Positions 1 to 7,934 of a stretch of 40,980 nt of DNA are shown one piece after another. The translations under genes and the position numbers were made by a program. Each line of letters begins with the position of its first letter. The stretch's first letter is position 1. The notes beneath the pieces were generated by a model, which did no database searches, was not told the DNA's origin, and was given only the letters and a program-made list of their open reading frames with translations. This DNA is from Acidobacteriota bacterium. Lineage in GTDB: Bacteria; Acidobacteriota; Terriglobia; Acidiferrales; UBA7541. The DNA lies in NCBI GenBank assembly GCA_003224145.1, contig QHYN01000038.1, positions 1-40,980 on the forward strand. The letters run 5' to 3'.

Positions 1-2
1 AG

Positions 3-356
3 ATCTCTCGCTACTTTCAAATCCGAAAGAAGTGGGATAACCACGAGTATGTGGTCCCGGTGACTGAAGACCTCGAGTTCTTGAACATAGCCCGGCAACG
101 GTTTCGTGGGGATTGCTTCGACAGCCTGTACCACGGATGGCGTTCTGGTGAACTCGGCGAGCAGGCAATGCGGGCTGAGTTCTCACGGCTCAGCCCTGAA
201 AGAAGCGTTTTCTTTGAGAGCTACCTAGTGAGAAGTCATCGTCGTCCGTTCGATCTCGAGAGGAAGATCGGTGAACGGTCCGTGAAAGACATAGATCACC
301 ACTCCGTTCACCATTCCGTTCACCTTCTGTGTGAACGGAAGTTGTTGGTAGCGTAG
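3..356 (+). CDS. 3' end of an unidentified gene (partial)
   Basis: The frame is open from the left edge of the window to a TAG at 354-356. An in-frame GTG at 51 is available, but the codons before it (reading ISRYFQIRKKWDNHEY) look like ordinary coding sequence, so the true start probably lies outside. The visible 117 residues are mixed charged and aromatic, with no transmembrane segment and no motif I recognise. The last 40 codons run through the CCGTTCAC repeat cluster, so the C-terminus (DIDHHSVHHSVHLL) is itself repetitive. It lies in the integrative-element segment ending at the tRNA at 2398, so an accessory or conjugation-related role is possible. I assign no function. Confidence 0.45.
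   Translation: MSRYFQIRKKWDNHEYVVPVTEDLEFLNIARQRFRGDCFDSLYHGWRSGELGEQAMRAEFSRLSPERSVFFESYLVRSHRRPFDLERKIGERSVKDIDHHSVHHSVHLLCERKLLVA
271..338. repeat. Cluster of four CCGTTCAC/GTGAACGG octamers
   Basis: The octamer occurs as GTGAACGG at 271-278 and 331-338 and as CCGTTCAC at 304-311 and 316-323. The two forward copies are 12 bp apart. Copies 316-323 and 331-338 can pair as an 8-bp hairpin with a 7-nt loop. No T-run follows, so a simple intrinsic terminator is unlikely. The arrangement would suit a protein-binding site within a mobile element; this is inference. Confidence 0.5.
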
Positions 357-407
357 AGGTTGCGCATGGAGCGACATTCAGTTTGGACATGGGCAAAACA
401 CCGGAAT

Positions 408-474
408 GGGCTGGAGCGACCCCACTTTTGGGAGCCTTTGGCTGCCCAAAAGAATCGTGGGGTCGCTCCAGCCC
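408..474. repeat. 67-nt perfect-arm palindromic element
   Basis: Arms GGGCTGGAGCGACCCCAC (408-425) and its exact reverse complement (457-474) flank an inner imperfect stem: TTTTGGG (426-432) pairs CCCAAAA (445-451), and AGCC (433-436) pairs GGCT (440-443). The whole unit can fold into one long hairpin with a 3-nt loop. It sits in the 197-bp gap between the partial gene and the small gene at 554. It resembles a REP or MITE-like dispersed palindrome, or a factor-independent 3'-end hairpin without a U-tract. Confidence 0.7.
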
Positions 475-553
475 TGCAAACAGGGAAAGGCTCTGTTTGC
501 GAAGTGTTTCGCCCGCGTCCACTTAAGAGAAAGAAAGGAAGTGGAGGAAACAT

Positions 554-799
554 ATGTCGATCGTCAACAAACCGCCGCAACATGTGAAGCGCGAGTACCA
601 GTTGGAAGAGCCTGTCGCTCTAGTGGTCGAGAAGTATGCCACGTTTATCGACAGCACCCAAGATCACGTCGTCAATTCGGCGCTGAAGATGCTGTTGTGG
701 AAGGACAAGCACTTCATGAATTGGAGAAAGCAGCAACAGCAGGCTGCACGCAAAGAAGTCCTCATCACCGGCACGCAAAGGTCACAAGCAAGAGCATGA
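554..799 (+). CDS. Small ribbon-helix-helix-like protein (81 aa)
   Basis: The ATG at 554 is preceded by a strong GGAGG at 543-547, which fixes the start. The product begins MSIVNKPPQHVKREYQL. A central stretch (EEPVALVVEKYATFIDST, then VVNSALKMLL) reads as a beta strand followed by two helices, like a CopG/MetJ-type DNA-binding dimer; the basic tail is rich in Gln and Arg. The stop overlaps the next ATG (ATGA at 796-799), so the two genes are translationally coupled. In mobile elements, small proteins of this kind often act as relaxosome accessory proteins or autoregulators. The fold assignment comes from the pattern alone, and the partner-gene interpretation is tentative. Confidence 0.6.
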   Translation: MSIVNKPPQHVKREYQLEEPVALVVEKYATFIDSTQDHVVNSALKMLLWKDKHFMNWRKQQQQAARKEVLITGTQRSQARA

Positions 800-1029
800 T
801 GCAGAGAATCCTCAACTCGAAGAATCTCGTCGCATTCGTCTTGGCGGCGGCCACGGGTATGACCCTCTATTTTCGTCTGCCCTTTCCTGAGGGCAATATC
901 TTTCTGCGGGTCATGGCTCTGCGGTCGCCGTCTGGATTTGAGGTCCTGAGGTACTCATACACTTTATTTTTGTTCTCGACCCCGTACATTGGCAGTGAGA
1001 ACCGACGGAGGAGTCACACTAAGTTCTAA
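796..1029 (+). pseudogene. Truncated membrane-protein N-terminus, possibly of a T4SS coupling protein
   Basis: This frame opens with ATGATG overlapping the preceding TGA and gives 77 residues. It has two hydrophobic stretches (NLVAFVLAAATGMTLYF near residues 10-26 and YSYTLFLFSTPYIG near 54-67) and then runs into a short basic tail ending at TAA 1027-1029. Two N-terminal membrane spans soon after translation start, coupled to a small DNA-binding protein, are the arrangement of VirD4/TraG-type coupling proteins, but nothing of the ATPase follows. The integrase begins about 100 bp later. I read it as a gene cut off near residue 68 by recombination at the element end; it could instead be a genuine small membrane protein. 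Confidence 0.4.
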
Positions 1030-1129
1030 TTACGTATTCTTTGCAGTTCTGACGGACCGCCACATGAGTCTGGATTTTGATAAACTGTCGCTGCTAAGGG
1101 CAATCGAGTCATCGGGCGAAAGGAACTCG

Positions 1130-2317
1130 ATGGCACGAAAGCGGTACCAGAAGGGACAGTTGTGGTTGGAGCAGGACGGTTGGCATGGGAGATGGCGTGA
1201 AGATGTAATCGTAAACGGTGTTCGGCGACGCCCGCGGCGGCACGGGATAATCGGGAGTCTCAAAGATTATCCAACAAAGCGCCTGGCGCAACGGGCTCTC
1301 GACGCACACATCGCACACGTCAATAAGATCAGCTACAGGCCAATGCCAACGGCCAAGTTCGCAGACTTCGCCCAGAACTGGGAATCGAAAGTGTTGAGTC
1401 AATATGGGGAGTCCACGGCAATTAACTATCGAACTCACATTTGGAAGCATCTTGTTCCGTTTTTTGGTGAGTACTCGATGAAGGATCTCAATCCCGAGAT
1501 GATTCAGCAATTCGTTTCCACGTCTGTGGTGAGCCCGAAGACCACTAAGAATATTTGCATCACACTCCAGAGCATGTGGACCACAGCAAGAGCGTGGGGC
1601 TACGTCGCTCACGACCTCATGGAAGGCGTCGTGCTCCCAGAAGTAAAGCGAGTGCAGCGATTCTTTCTCTCTCAAAGGGAAATCCAACTCATTCTTGCCA
1701 GGGCTCAGGAGCCGCACCGCACTTGGTACGGACTAGCTGCGGAAACCGGGCTCCGAGCTGGCGAGCTGTGCGGACTAACGGTCGATGACATAGACATAGA
1801 GCGTGGAATGCTTCAAGTGCGGCAGAGCGCGTGGCGCGGAAAACTAGGCGATCCGAAGACAGACGACTCTATTCGGGTTGTTGAGCTCTCGCCTCAAGCA
1901 TGTGCGCACTTAAAAGCGTTCTTGAAGTCTTGGCATCCGAACGAGCGTCGGCTCCTCTTCGCCACATGCAATGGAACGCCGTGGGATCAGAACCTGTTGC
2001 TCAAACGAAGGTTCAGACCATTGCTACGGTCACTAGGTATTCAGGTGCCCCGCGGCAATGGCTTCCACGCCTTCCGTCACGCGAATGCAACTCTGATGAG
2101 CAGTTTCGGTGCATCGCAGAAATTGCGACAGCAGAGACTCGGTCACGCGGACGGATCGCCGGTCACTGAGACTATCTATACTCACGTGATTAGCGAGGAT
2201 GGAAAGAGGATCGCGGCGCAACTTGGCAAGGCAGTTTGGGGAGTTTTGGACCCCAGTTGGACCCTGAAAGAAAACGGCTCAGGAGTGGAGTCTCCTAAGC
2301 CGTTGTATCTGAACTAG
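1130..2317 (+). CDS. Tyrosine recombinase/integrase of an integrative element
   Basis: This is a 395-aa site-specific recombinase with all six catalytic residues visible: R209 (TGLRAGEL), K243 (DPKTDD), H313 and R316 (HAFRH), H339 (LGHAD) and nucleophile Y350 (IYTHV). Residues 75-165 form the SAM-like core-binding domain, and the basic N-terminus (MARKRYQKGQ) suits an arm-type DNA-binding domain. I chose the ATG at 1130 because AAGGA lies 5 nt before it and the reading begins in the usual integrase manner. ATG 1064 and TTG 989 are in-frame alternatives. The stop is 4 bp from the CCA end of the tRNA at 2322, as expected for an integrase beside its own attachment site. The element must therefore extend leftwards out of the window. 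Confidence 0.93.
   Translation: MARKRYQKGQLWLEQDGWHGRWREDVIVNGVRRRPRRHGIIGSLKDYPTKRLAQRALDAHIAHVNKISYRPMPTAKFADFAQNWESKVLSQYGESTAINYRTHIWKHLVPFFGEYSMKDLNPEMIQQFVSTSVVSPKTTKNICITLQSMWTTARAWGYVAHDLMEGVVLPEVKRVQRFFLSQREIQLILARAQEPHRTWYGLAAETGLRAGELCGLTVDDIDIERGMLQVRQSAWRGKLGDPKTDDSIRVVELSPQACAHLKAFLKSWHPNERRLLFATCNGTPWDQNLLLKRRFRPLLRSLGIQVPRGNGFHAFRHANATLMSSFGASQKLRQQRLGHADGSPVTETIYTHVISEDGKRIAAQLGKAVWGVLDPSWTLKENGSGVESPKPLYLN
2276..2301. repeat. Inverted repeat at the 3' end of the integrase
   Basis: GGCTCAGGAG (2276-2285) and CTCCTAAGCC (2292-2301) form a 10-bp stem with one mismatch and a 6-nt loop inside the last codons of the integrase, 20 bp from the tRNA 3' end. It could end the integrase transcript or be a recombination-accessory site; no T-run follows. 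Confidence 0.4.
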
Positions 2318-2398
<81 letters not shown>

Positions 2399-2488
2399 CT
2401 TTGACTATAGCGGACGGCCGTGTTCCCGTCAAATCATCAAATCTTCTGGGAAACAGGACTGTGTGACTTTGCGACCGAGTGGCAGCAA

Positions 2489-2935
2489 TTACCACTCGTT
2501 GTAGGGGGTGTGCTCGAACGGCGAGACTCGGCTCGAATTCGAATGCACGTCCACCATTCCTGTGCTGGTTTGATCGGGACTCAGAACCACGCTGTCGAAT
2601 TGCGGCACCCAGTCCTTGGCTTGTGTCATGGGATCAACAGGTACATCGCGCAGGTAACCCGCCTGCTTCAGATCATCCACCGATTGTGGCGCAGCTTGTT
2701 TGTCCAGCGTGTAGTGGTCAATCGCATCCCGTAACGTGCGTAGATCGGATTTCAAGACAGCTTCTTTCGAGTGCTGCACCACCTGGTCATACTTCATTGC
2801 CGCAATGCCAATGAGAATGACGATGATGGAAACAACGATCAGCAATTCGATGAGGGTGAACCCGTTTTTGCCCCGTCTACTGCGGCTGTTCCACGGCGAC
2901 CACCAAGCCAACCGAATTTGCAGTTGCATCTTCAC
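2489..2935 (-). CDS. GspG-like type II secretion/type IV pseudopilin
   Basis: This 148-aa prepilin has a long basic leader ending ...RRGKNG before the cleavage site G|FTLIELLIVVS, with Glu at mature position +5. The hydrophobic N-terminal helix runs to about residue 46, and a small globular domain follows (DLRTLRDAIDHYTLDK, then GYLRDVPVDPMT), the GspG pattern of a helix plus a loop ending in Trp. Start is GTG at 2935 with AAGGT 6 nt upstream; ATG 2929 is possible. It is the last gene of the secretin operon, 18 bp after the second pseudopilin. No ATPase or inner-membrane platform gene is nearby, so the rest of the machine must be encoded elsewhere. Confidence 0.88.
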   Translation of the reverse strand: MKMQLQIRLAWWSPWNSRSRRGKNGFTLIELLIVVSIIVILIGIAAMKYDQVVQHSKEAVLKSDLRTLRDAIDHYTLDKQAAPQSVDDLKQAGYLRDVPVDPMTQAKDWVPQFDSVVLSPDQTSTGMVDVHSNSSRVSPFEHTPYNEW

Positions 2936-2953
2936 TTTGAAACCTTGTTCCGG

Positions 2954-3454
2954 CTACCAATCCGAATACTTTGTCCCATTCAAGGCAGTGTCCGTTGATT
3001 TCGAGTACACGTCGAAGACGTTTTTCCCGCCCCAGTGCATCGAATCCGGATCGTCCTGGACGGCTCGTAATCCCCATTCGGTGCGCCCGGTCGTGGGATC
3101 CACCGGAATCTTTCGCAAGAACCGAATCCTTTTATCACCGCTGTTCCCAAGCTGGACGCCGTTTACCAGCGTCTCGAGATCAGGCGGGTATCCCTCGCTC
3201 CCAATCTCCACGCGAATCTGATTGTGGTCCGCTGCGTCTTTGTACCGGTCAATAGCATCGCGGATCTCCAGCAAATTATGGCGAAGCTCTCCTTCTCTCT
3301 CTCGAACCACGGTGTACTTTGCAATTGGTAGCGCAGTGGATGACAAGATCAACAGGATAGCGCAGGTCAGAATCAATTCCAGAAGCGTCATGCCCCGCTG
3401 AGAGTCGACTCGTTGCCTGCTGGCTCGCATTCGAATTGGAACCTCGCGCAACAT
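2954..3454 (-). CDS. Second GspG-like pseudopilin
   Basis: This 166-aa prepilin has its cleavage motif QRG|MTLLELILTCA (residues 19-31), with Glu at +5. The +1 residue is Met, not the usual Phe. A helix (LRHNLLEIRDAIDRYKDA) and the conserved GYPPDLETLVNGV and RKIPVDPTTG segments match the GspG-type globular domain and align with the neighbouring pilin; both end in an acidic-Trp tail (YSDW here, YNEW there). Start is ATG 3454, 17 bp after the secretin stop. The two pilins look like an old duplication, one perhaps a major and one a minor pseudopilin. Confidence 0.88.
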   Translation of the reverse strand: MLREVPIRMRASRQRVDSQRGMTLLELILTCAILLILSSTALPIAKYTVVREREGELRHNLLEIRDAIDRYKDAADHNQIRVEIGSEGYPPDLETLVNGVQLGNSGDKRIRFLRKIPVDPTTGRTEWGLRAVQDDPDSMHWGGKNVFDVYSKSTDTALNGTKYSDW

Positions 3455-3471
3455 GGTTCTCTAGAATTCGA

Positions 3472-5763
3472 CTACGGCTGGACTTGCAGCGTTGCCTCGC
3501 CGGTCACCAGCGGGATGGCGTTCTGCTGCGAATCTTTTGCGTTTACTTGCACGATCGACAAATTCGTGGAGCCCGGCGCCAGCGCCTTCACCACCAGGCC
3601 GATCAGCGTTCCGCTCCCGCTGACTCCCGGCGTATTGGGCTGGCGCGTCGCGGAAATAATGTACTGACCTTTCTCCTTGAACAACTGCGATACGATGGCG
3701 ATTTCCTGGGTTCCGCCAGAGAGGAATCCTCCGTGTTGTACCTCTTCCACGCTGACGAAAGCAGGGTTGTACTGCAACAACATCGGAATGGAGAAAAGGT
3801 CGTTTACGTTTTCGACCAGCACTCCCACCGTGGCCCTTTGACCAACTTTCAACGAAAGGCTTTGCGGCTCGAATCGGATCTTCGCTGTTGCATTGGCCGC
3901 GCCGGCTGCCGGAACCGTATTTCCTGGACCGCCAGCCGCTGGCGCTCCCGGCGCTGGATTCGCATTCGCCGGTGGCTGCTGTTGCGCCGGTGGATTCGGT
4001 GCTGCCGGTTCCGGTTGCGATGGTGAACGAAGGTCGCTCTCGCGCCTGACCTGCACGTTGGTCTCCGTGCCGGAGAACATCGGCCGCAGATTTGCTTTCG
4101 TCCATTCCGGTACGCGCACGATGCGCGGAATCAGCACGATCAGAACTTCGTTTTCCTCGTGCTCTGTCTTGGTGTCAGAAGTGAAGTAGCGCAGGAAAGG
4201 GATCTTCGCGAAACCAGGCCAGCCATTCAGCGTTTTCGTGTCGGTCCGCTCGAACAAGCCGCCCAGGACGTTGACTTCGCCATCTTTCAAGCGGATGTCG
4301 TGCTCAATTTTGCGCTGGCTGATAATCGGCTGCTGGATCCCTCCGATCGTCGAAGTCCCGGTGACCGACGAAACCTCTACCTTCACTTTCAGGCTTACTT
4401 CGTGGTTCGGGTGCACGCGCGGCGTCATGTCCAGGTTTACTCCGACATCGATGTACGTAAACTGTGTATTTACCAGCGGGTTCACGAACCCGGCTCCGCC
4501 TGTCGAACCCACGCCCACACCCGCCTGAAAGCTTCCCGTAGCGACGGGGACACGATCACCGATATTCAGCTTAGCCGACTGCCCATCCACCGAGCGAATC
4601 TCGGGGTTCTGAATAATCTTCGTGTAGGTATCGGTCAACACGGCGTTGGCCGTCGCGCCCGGCAGGTTCACGCTGTAATCCTTGGTGCCGAGATGTTTCA
4701 ACTGGCTCAACAGGAACGGGGTGCTTGTCGAGGTACCACCGGACGAAGAGGTTGTGCTGGGATTGAATGTTACAGATGCCGTCTGTCCAGGCGATACGCC
4801 CAAATCCCTCAAACGATCTGTGCGCGCTTGCAGCACCTCCACCTGGATCACCACTTCCGGCTTGGCCTTGTCGATGTCATCAATCATCTTTCCCGCGAGC
4901 AATATTTTGTCCGGCGTGTCGCGCACGATAAGGGCGTTTTGCGAGTTGACCTGCTGAATGCGCTTTAAGTCCAGCAACTGTCGCAACCCGGTAACGATTT
5001 CCGTCAGTTCCTGCGGCGTCACCGTGTTCGACAGGTAAAACGTCTTCACCACTTCCTCTTCATAATCCCGGCGCTTCTGCGGCTGATCCGGAATCACGAA
5101 AATGATGTTGTCCGTCACGGGCTTCCAGAAGGCCTTGCTCTGCAGCGACGCGATCTCCAGCGCTTGCTCCAGGGTTACATTGTTCAATTCCACCGTAATC
5201 CGTCGCGCGGGGAAGTCCGGATCGTAAATCACGGTGAGTCCCGCCCATTTCCCGATGGTGTCAAAGACGATCTTCGCGTCGTTCGACATTTTCATATTGA
5301 TGGGCCCGCGTGAAAGTGGCTTGATTTGCGGCGGTGTCATGGCAAGCGCCGGTTCACCGGGATCGGCGGGTGGCTCGGCGGCGGCATCGTTCTGGCGGTT
5401 CTTGTCCGCGATCATCTCGACCGTCTTGTTCAATTCCTGTTCTGCGATAGCGCTCGACGGATCGATCACCTCCGCCCTCTGGAATTCGCCTGCTGCGCCT
5501 TGCAGATCGCCCTTTTTCCGCAACTCCAACCCGCGCTTCACGTGCAATTCCCCGGCTTCAAATCGCACTTGGTTCAGCTTGATCTTGTAGCTGGCGTTGT
5601 ACGGGTCGGCTTTGACCGCTTTTTGGTAGTAAGTGAGCGCGGCGTCGTAGTCCTGCAGGGTTTCTGCCTTCATGCCCTGGTGATACTCGCCACCGCCCTT
5701 AGGGCAGCCCGCCGCAAGCAGTCCAACACCACAGCATAGGATGAGGGTTCCCCAGCGCTGCAT
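3472..5763 (-). CDS. Secretin lipoprotein with TPR and C-terminal cohesin-like domain
   Basis: The 763-aa product is an outer-membrane secretin for a type II secretion or type IV pilus-like system. A lipoprotein signal with lipobox LAAGC places the acylated Cys at residue 20. TPR-like helices follow (about 30-115), then a STN/N0 domain (about 155-225), an N1-type domain (about 235-310), and the secretin barrel (about 320-575) with its VPVATG and VLGGLFERTDT...PFLRYFTS signatures. A Pro/Ala/Gln linker (about 595-640) leads to a C-terminal domain (about 645-763) whose FEPQSLSLKVGQ and SIPMLLQYNPAFVSV elements resemble a cohesin beta-sandwich. Start is ATG 5763 with GGAGAG upstream. It is first in an operon with two pseudopilins. 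Confidence 0.9.
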   Translation of the reverse strand: MQRWGTLILCCGVGLLAAGCPKGGGEYHQGMKAETLQDYDAALTYYQKAVKADPYNASYKIKLNQVRFEAGELHVKRGLELRKKGDLQGAAGEFQRAEVIDPSSAIAEQELNKTVEMIADKNRQNDAAAEPPADPGEPALAMTPPQIKPLSRGPINMKMSNDAKIVFDTIGKWAGLTVIYDPDFPARRITVELNNVTLEQALEIASLQSKAFWKPVTDNIIFVIPDQPQKRRDYEEEVVKTFYLSNTVTPQELTEIVTGLRQLLDLKRIQQVNSQNALIVRDTPDKILLAGKMIDDIDKAKPEVVIQVEVLQARTDRLRDLGVSPGQTASVTFNPSTTSSSGGTSTSTPFLLSQLKHLGTKDYSVNLPGATANAVLTDTYTKIIQNPEIRSVDGQSAKLNIGDRVPVATGSFQAGVGVGSTGGAGFVNPLVNTQFTYIDVGVNLDMTPRVHPNHEVSLKVKVEVSSVTGTSTIGGIQQPIISQRKIEHDIRLKDGEVNVLGGLFERTDTKTLNGWPGFAKIPFLRYFTSDTKTEHEENEVLIVLIPRIVRVPEWTKANLRPMFSGTETNVQVRRESDLRSPSQPEPAAPNPPAQQQPPANANPAPGAPAAGGPGNTVPAAGAANATAKIRFEPQSLSLKVGQRATVGVLVENVNDLFSIPMLLQYNPAFVSVEEVQHGGFLSGGTQEIAIVSQLFKEKGQYIISATRQPNTPGVSGSGTLIGLVVKALAPGSTNLSIVQVNAKDSQQNAIPLVTGEATLQVQP

Positions 5764-5876
5764 GCACTCTCCGATGCCTCGACAAGAAGCACTCGCAGTC
5801 TATCACTCGCCTTAGAGGTGCAGCAAGGTGGCTGGGGTTGGCTGTCTTGCATGAAATAACAGCGGTTTTTGCCGGA

Positions 5877-5905
5877 GTGACAAGTCTGACGGCTGCCGTT
5901 ATGAT
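5877..5905 (+). promoter_or_regulatory. Putative sigma-70 promoter of smpB
   Basis: GTGACA (5877-5882), a 17-bp spacer and TATGAT (5900-5905) point towards smpB. The -10 box ends only 8 bp before the GTG start at 5914, so the transcript would begin at or just before the start codon. Identified by eye only. Confidence 0.4.
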
Positions 5906-5913
5906 GGAGCGTC

Positions 5914-6411
5914 GTGGCCAAGCCTGCGAAAAAATCTGACAAGTCCTCGAAGTCCGGTGAGCTGATGGTGGCTCAGAACCGCGCGGCCTCCCATAACTAC
6001 CTTATTCTTGAAAAACATGAGGCCGGTCTGGTTCTCCATGGCACTGAAGTCAAAGCCCTCCGCGAGGGTAAAGCCAATATCCGGGACGCCTACGTGGATT
6101 TCAGGCCTGGCGGTGCTTGGCTCGTTAACGCACACATTGCACAGTACTCACCTGGTGGCCCCTGGAACCACGAGCCCCTCGGCTCGCGCAAGCTCCTCCT
6201 TCACAAGAGCGAAATCCACCGGCTTTCTGGCCGCACCGAGGCCAAAGGTTTGACAGTGATCCCCCTGAGAATCTACTTCCGTGGTGGCATCGCCAAGGTC
6301 GAAATCGCCTTGGCGCAGGGCAAGAAAGCGTGGGACCGCCGCCAGGACGAACGCACCAAGGAAGCGCGCAGGGAAGTCGAAGAATCCATGTATCGCAATC
6401 GGAGGCGATAA
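5914..6411 (+). CDS. smpB: SsrA-binding protein SmpB
   Basis: SmpB binds tmRNA and delivers it to stalled ribosomes for trans-translation. The 165-aa protein carries the family signatures ASHNYLILEKHEAGLVLHGTEVKALREG, YVDFRPGGAWLVNAHI and LGSRKLLLHKSEI in an OB-fold. The C-terminal basic tail (KKAWDRRQDERTKEARRE...) inserts in the ribosome. Start GTG 5914 has GGAG nearby; a later ATG at 5965 would remove the Lys/Ser-rich N-terminus, which many homologues have in some form. It is followed 6 bp later by pepA. The tmRNA gene itself was not seen in the window. Confidence 0.96.
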   Translation: MAKPAKKSDKSSKSGELMVAQNRAASHNYLILEKHEAGLVLHGTEVKALREGKANIRDAYVDFRPGGAWLVNAHIAQYSPGGPWNHEPLGSRKLLLHKSEIHRLSGRTEAKGLTVIPLRIYFRGGIAKVEIALAQGKKAWDRRQDERTKEARREVEESMYRNRRR

Positions 6412-6417
6412 CGCATC

Positions 6418-7908
6418 ATGCAAATCACCCTGGAAACCAAGCCGTTCGCCTCACTCGAAACTGATGCCCTGGTTTCGTATGTCTTTGAAGAGACGGACCC
6501 CATTCAGGGCCGCATCGCCGAGGTGGATCGGTCCGCCGGAGGACTGCTGCGCAAGCTCGCCAAGAGCGGGGAACTGACCGCCAAGACGCTGGAATTCACC
6601 CTCGTTCACTCGCCCTCTGGCCTCCAAGCCGCTCGTCTCCTTCTCGTCGGAGCAGGGAAGCGCGAGCAGTTCAATTCCGCAACTCTTCGCAAGGTTGCCG
6701 GCGCTGCCCTGCGGTATCTGAAGTCTCGCTCCGTCAAGAACTTCGCTCTTCTCGTCCGCGAAGGCGGCGCCACGGAAGAATCCGCTCAGGTGATTGCGGA
6801 AGGCGCGCTGGTTGCCGATTTCGAGTCCGACAAATACAAGACCGACAAAAAGAACGACAAGAAAATCGACTTCGTCTCGATCGTTGGTTACTCCGACACC
6901 GAACGCGCTGCCGCGGAAAAAAGCCTTTCGAAGGGCCGCATCATCGCCGAATCGCAGAACTTCACGCGCGACCTCGTCAACGAGCCTTCCAACAAGCTCA
7001 CTCCCCGCATCCTCGCCGAAAAAGCCGGAGCCATGGCTAAGTCCGCCGGCCTTTCCGTCGAAATCCTCGATGAAAGGAAAATCGCCGATCTTAAGATGGG
7101 CGCCCTCCTCAGTGTCGCGCAGGGCAGCATCGAGCCGCCCCGCATGATCGTCATCACCTACAATCCGCCGTCGGCTAAACCTGGCGCACCCGTCATCGGC
7201 CTGGTCGGCAAAGCCGTCACCTTCGATACCGGCGGCATCTCCATTAAGCCCGCCGACGGGATGGAAAAAATGAAATACGACATGGCGGGCGGCGCCACGA
7301 TGATCGGCGTCATGCGTGCTCTCGCCGCTCTCAAGCCCAACGTCAAAGTGATTTGCGTCGTGCCCTCCACCGAAAACATGCCCGGCGGCCACGCGCAAAA
7401 GCCCGGCGACATCCAGACTGCCATGTCCGGCAAAACCATCGAGGTTCTCAACACGGACGCCGAGGGCCGCCTCATCCTCGCTGACGGCGTTCATTATGCG
7501 AAGCAGCTCGGCGCTACACATCTCATCGACGCCGCCACGCTCACCGGCGCCATTGTCGTCGCCCTCGCGGGCATCAACGTCGGTGTCTTCGGCTCCGACC
7601 AGCCCTTCACCGATAAATTCCTCGCCAGCGCAAAGGCCACTGGGGAAAAAATGTGGCAGATGCCCATTGATGAGGACTACCGTGAATTTATCAAGGGCAC
7701 CGTCGCGGACATCCAAAACATCAGCAGCGGAAAAGGCGGCGGCGCCATCACCGGCGCCATGTTCATCAAGGAATTCACCGGCGACACTCCATGGATTCAC
7801 CTCGACATCGCTGGCACCGCCTGGAACGACGACGCCAAGCCCTGGCTCGCCAAAGGCCCCACGGGCGTGGCCCTGCGCACCCTTGTGAACCTTGTCATGT
7901 CTTATTGA
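6418..7908 (+). CDS. pepA: Leucyl aminopeptidase (M17, PepA)
   Basis: A 496-aa cytosolic two-metal aminopeptidase that removes N-terminal residues from peptides. The N-terminal macro-like domain (1-165) is followed by the catalytic domain with VGKAVTFDTGGISIKPADG, KYDMAGGA and NTDAEGRLILADG, which hold the metal-binding Lys, Asp and Glu residues and the catalytic Arg. Its length is normal. Start ATG 6418 comes 6 bp after smpB; GGAGG at the smpB stop lies about 12 nt upstream. The pair smpB-pepA is probably co-transcribed: peptide turnover fits well after ribosome rescue and tag-directed proteolysis, though this link is inference. A 449-codon antisense frame here is a codon-bias artefact. Confidence 0.96.
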   Translation: MQITLETKPFASLETDALVSYVFEETDPIQGRIAEVDRSAGGLLRKLAKSGELTAKTLEFTLVHSPSGLQAARLLLVGAGKREQFNSATLRKVAGAALRYLKSRSVKNFALLVREGGATEESAQVIAEGALVADFESDKYKTDKKNDKKIDFVSIVGYSDTERAAAEKSLSKGRIIAESQNFTRDLVNEPSNKLTPRILAEKAGAMAKSAGLSVEILDERKIADLKMGALLSVAQGSIEPPRMIVITYNPPSAKPGAPVIGLVGKAVTFDTGGISIKPADGMEKMKYDMAGGATMIGVMRALAALKPNVKVICVVPSTENMPGGHAQKPGDIQTAMSGKTIEVLNTDAEGRLILADGVHYAKQLGATHLIDAATLTGAIVVALAGINVGVFGSDQPFTDKFLASAKATGEKMWQMPIDEDYREFIKGTVADIQNISSGKGGGAITGAMFIKEFTGDTPWIHLDIAGTAWNDDAKPWLAKGPTGVALRTLVNLVMSY

Positions 7909-7934
7909 TTCTGCCCGCTGGCGTCCTGCGCATC

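Noticed and set aside
4159-4968. 269-codon frame antisense to the secretin
   Set aside because: The secretin frame has full domain signatures; the antisense frame has none and no ribosome-binding site.
6451-7800. 449-codon open frame antisense to pepA
   Set aside because: It mirrors pepA codon bias; pepA has complete catalytic motifs and the antisense product is low-complexity Asp/Gly/Val-rich with no family features.
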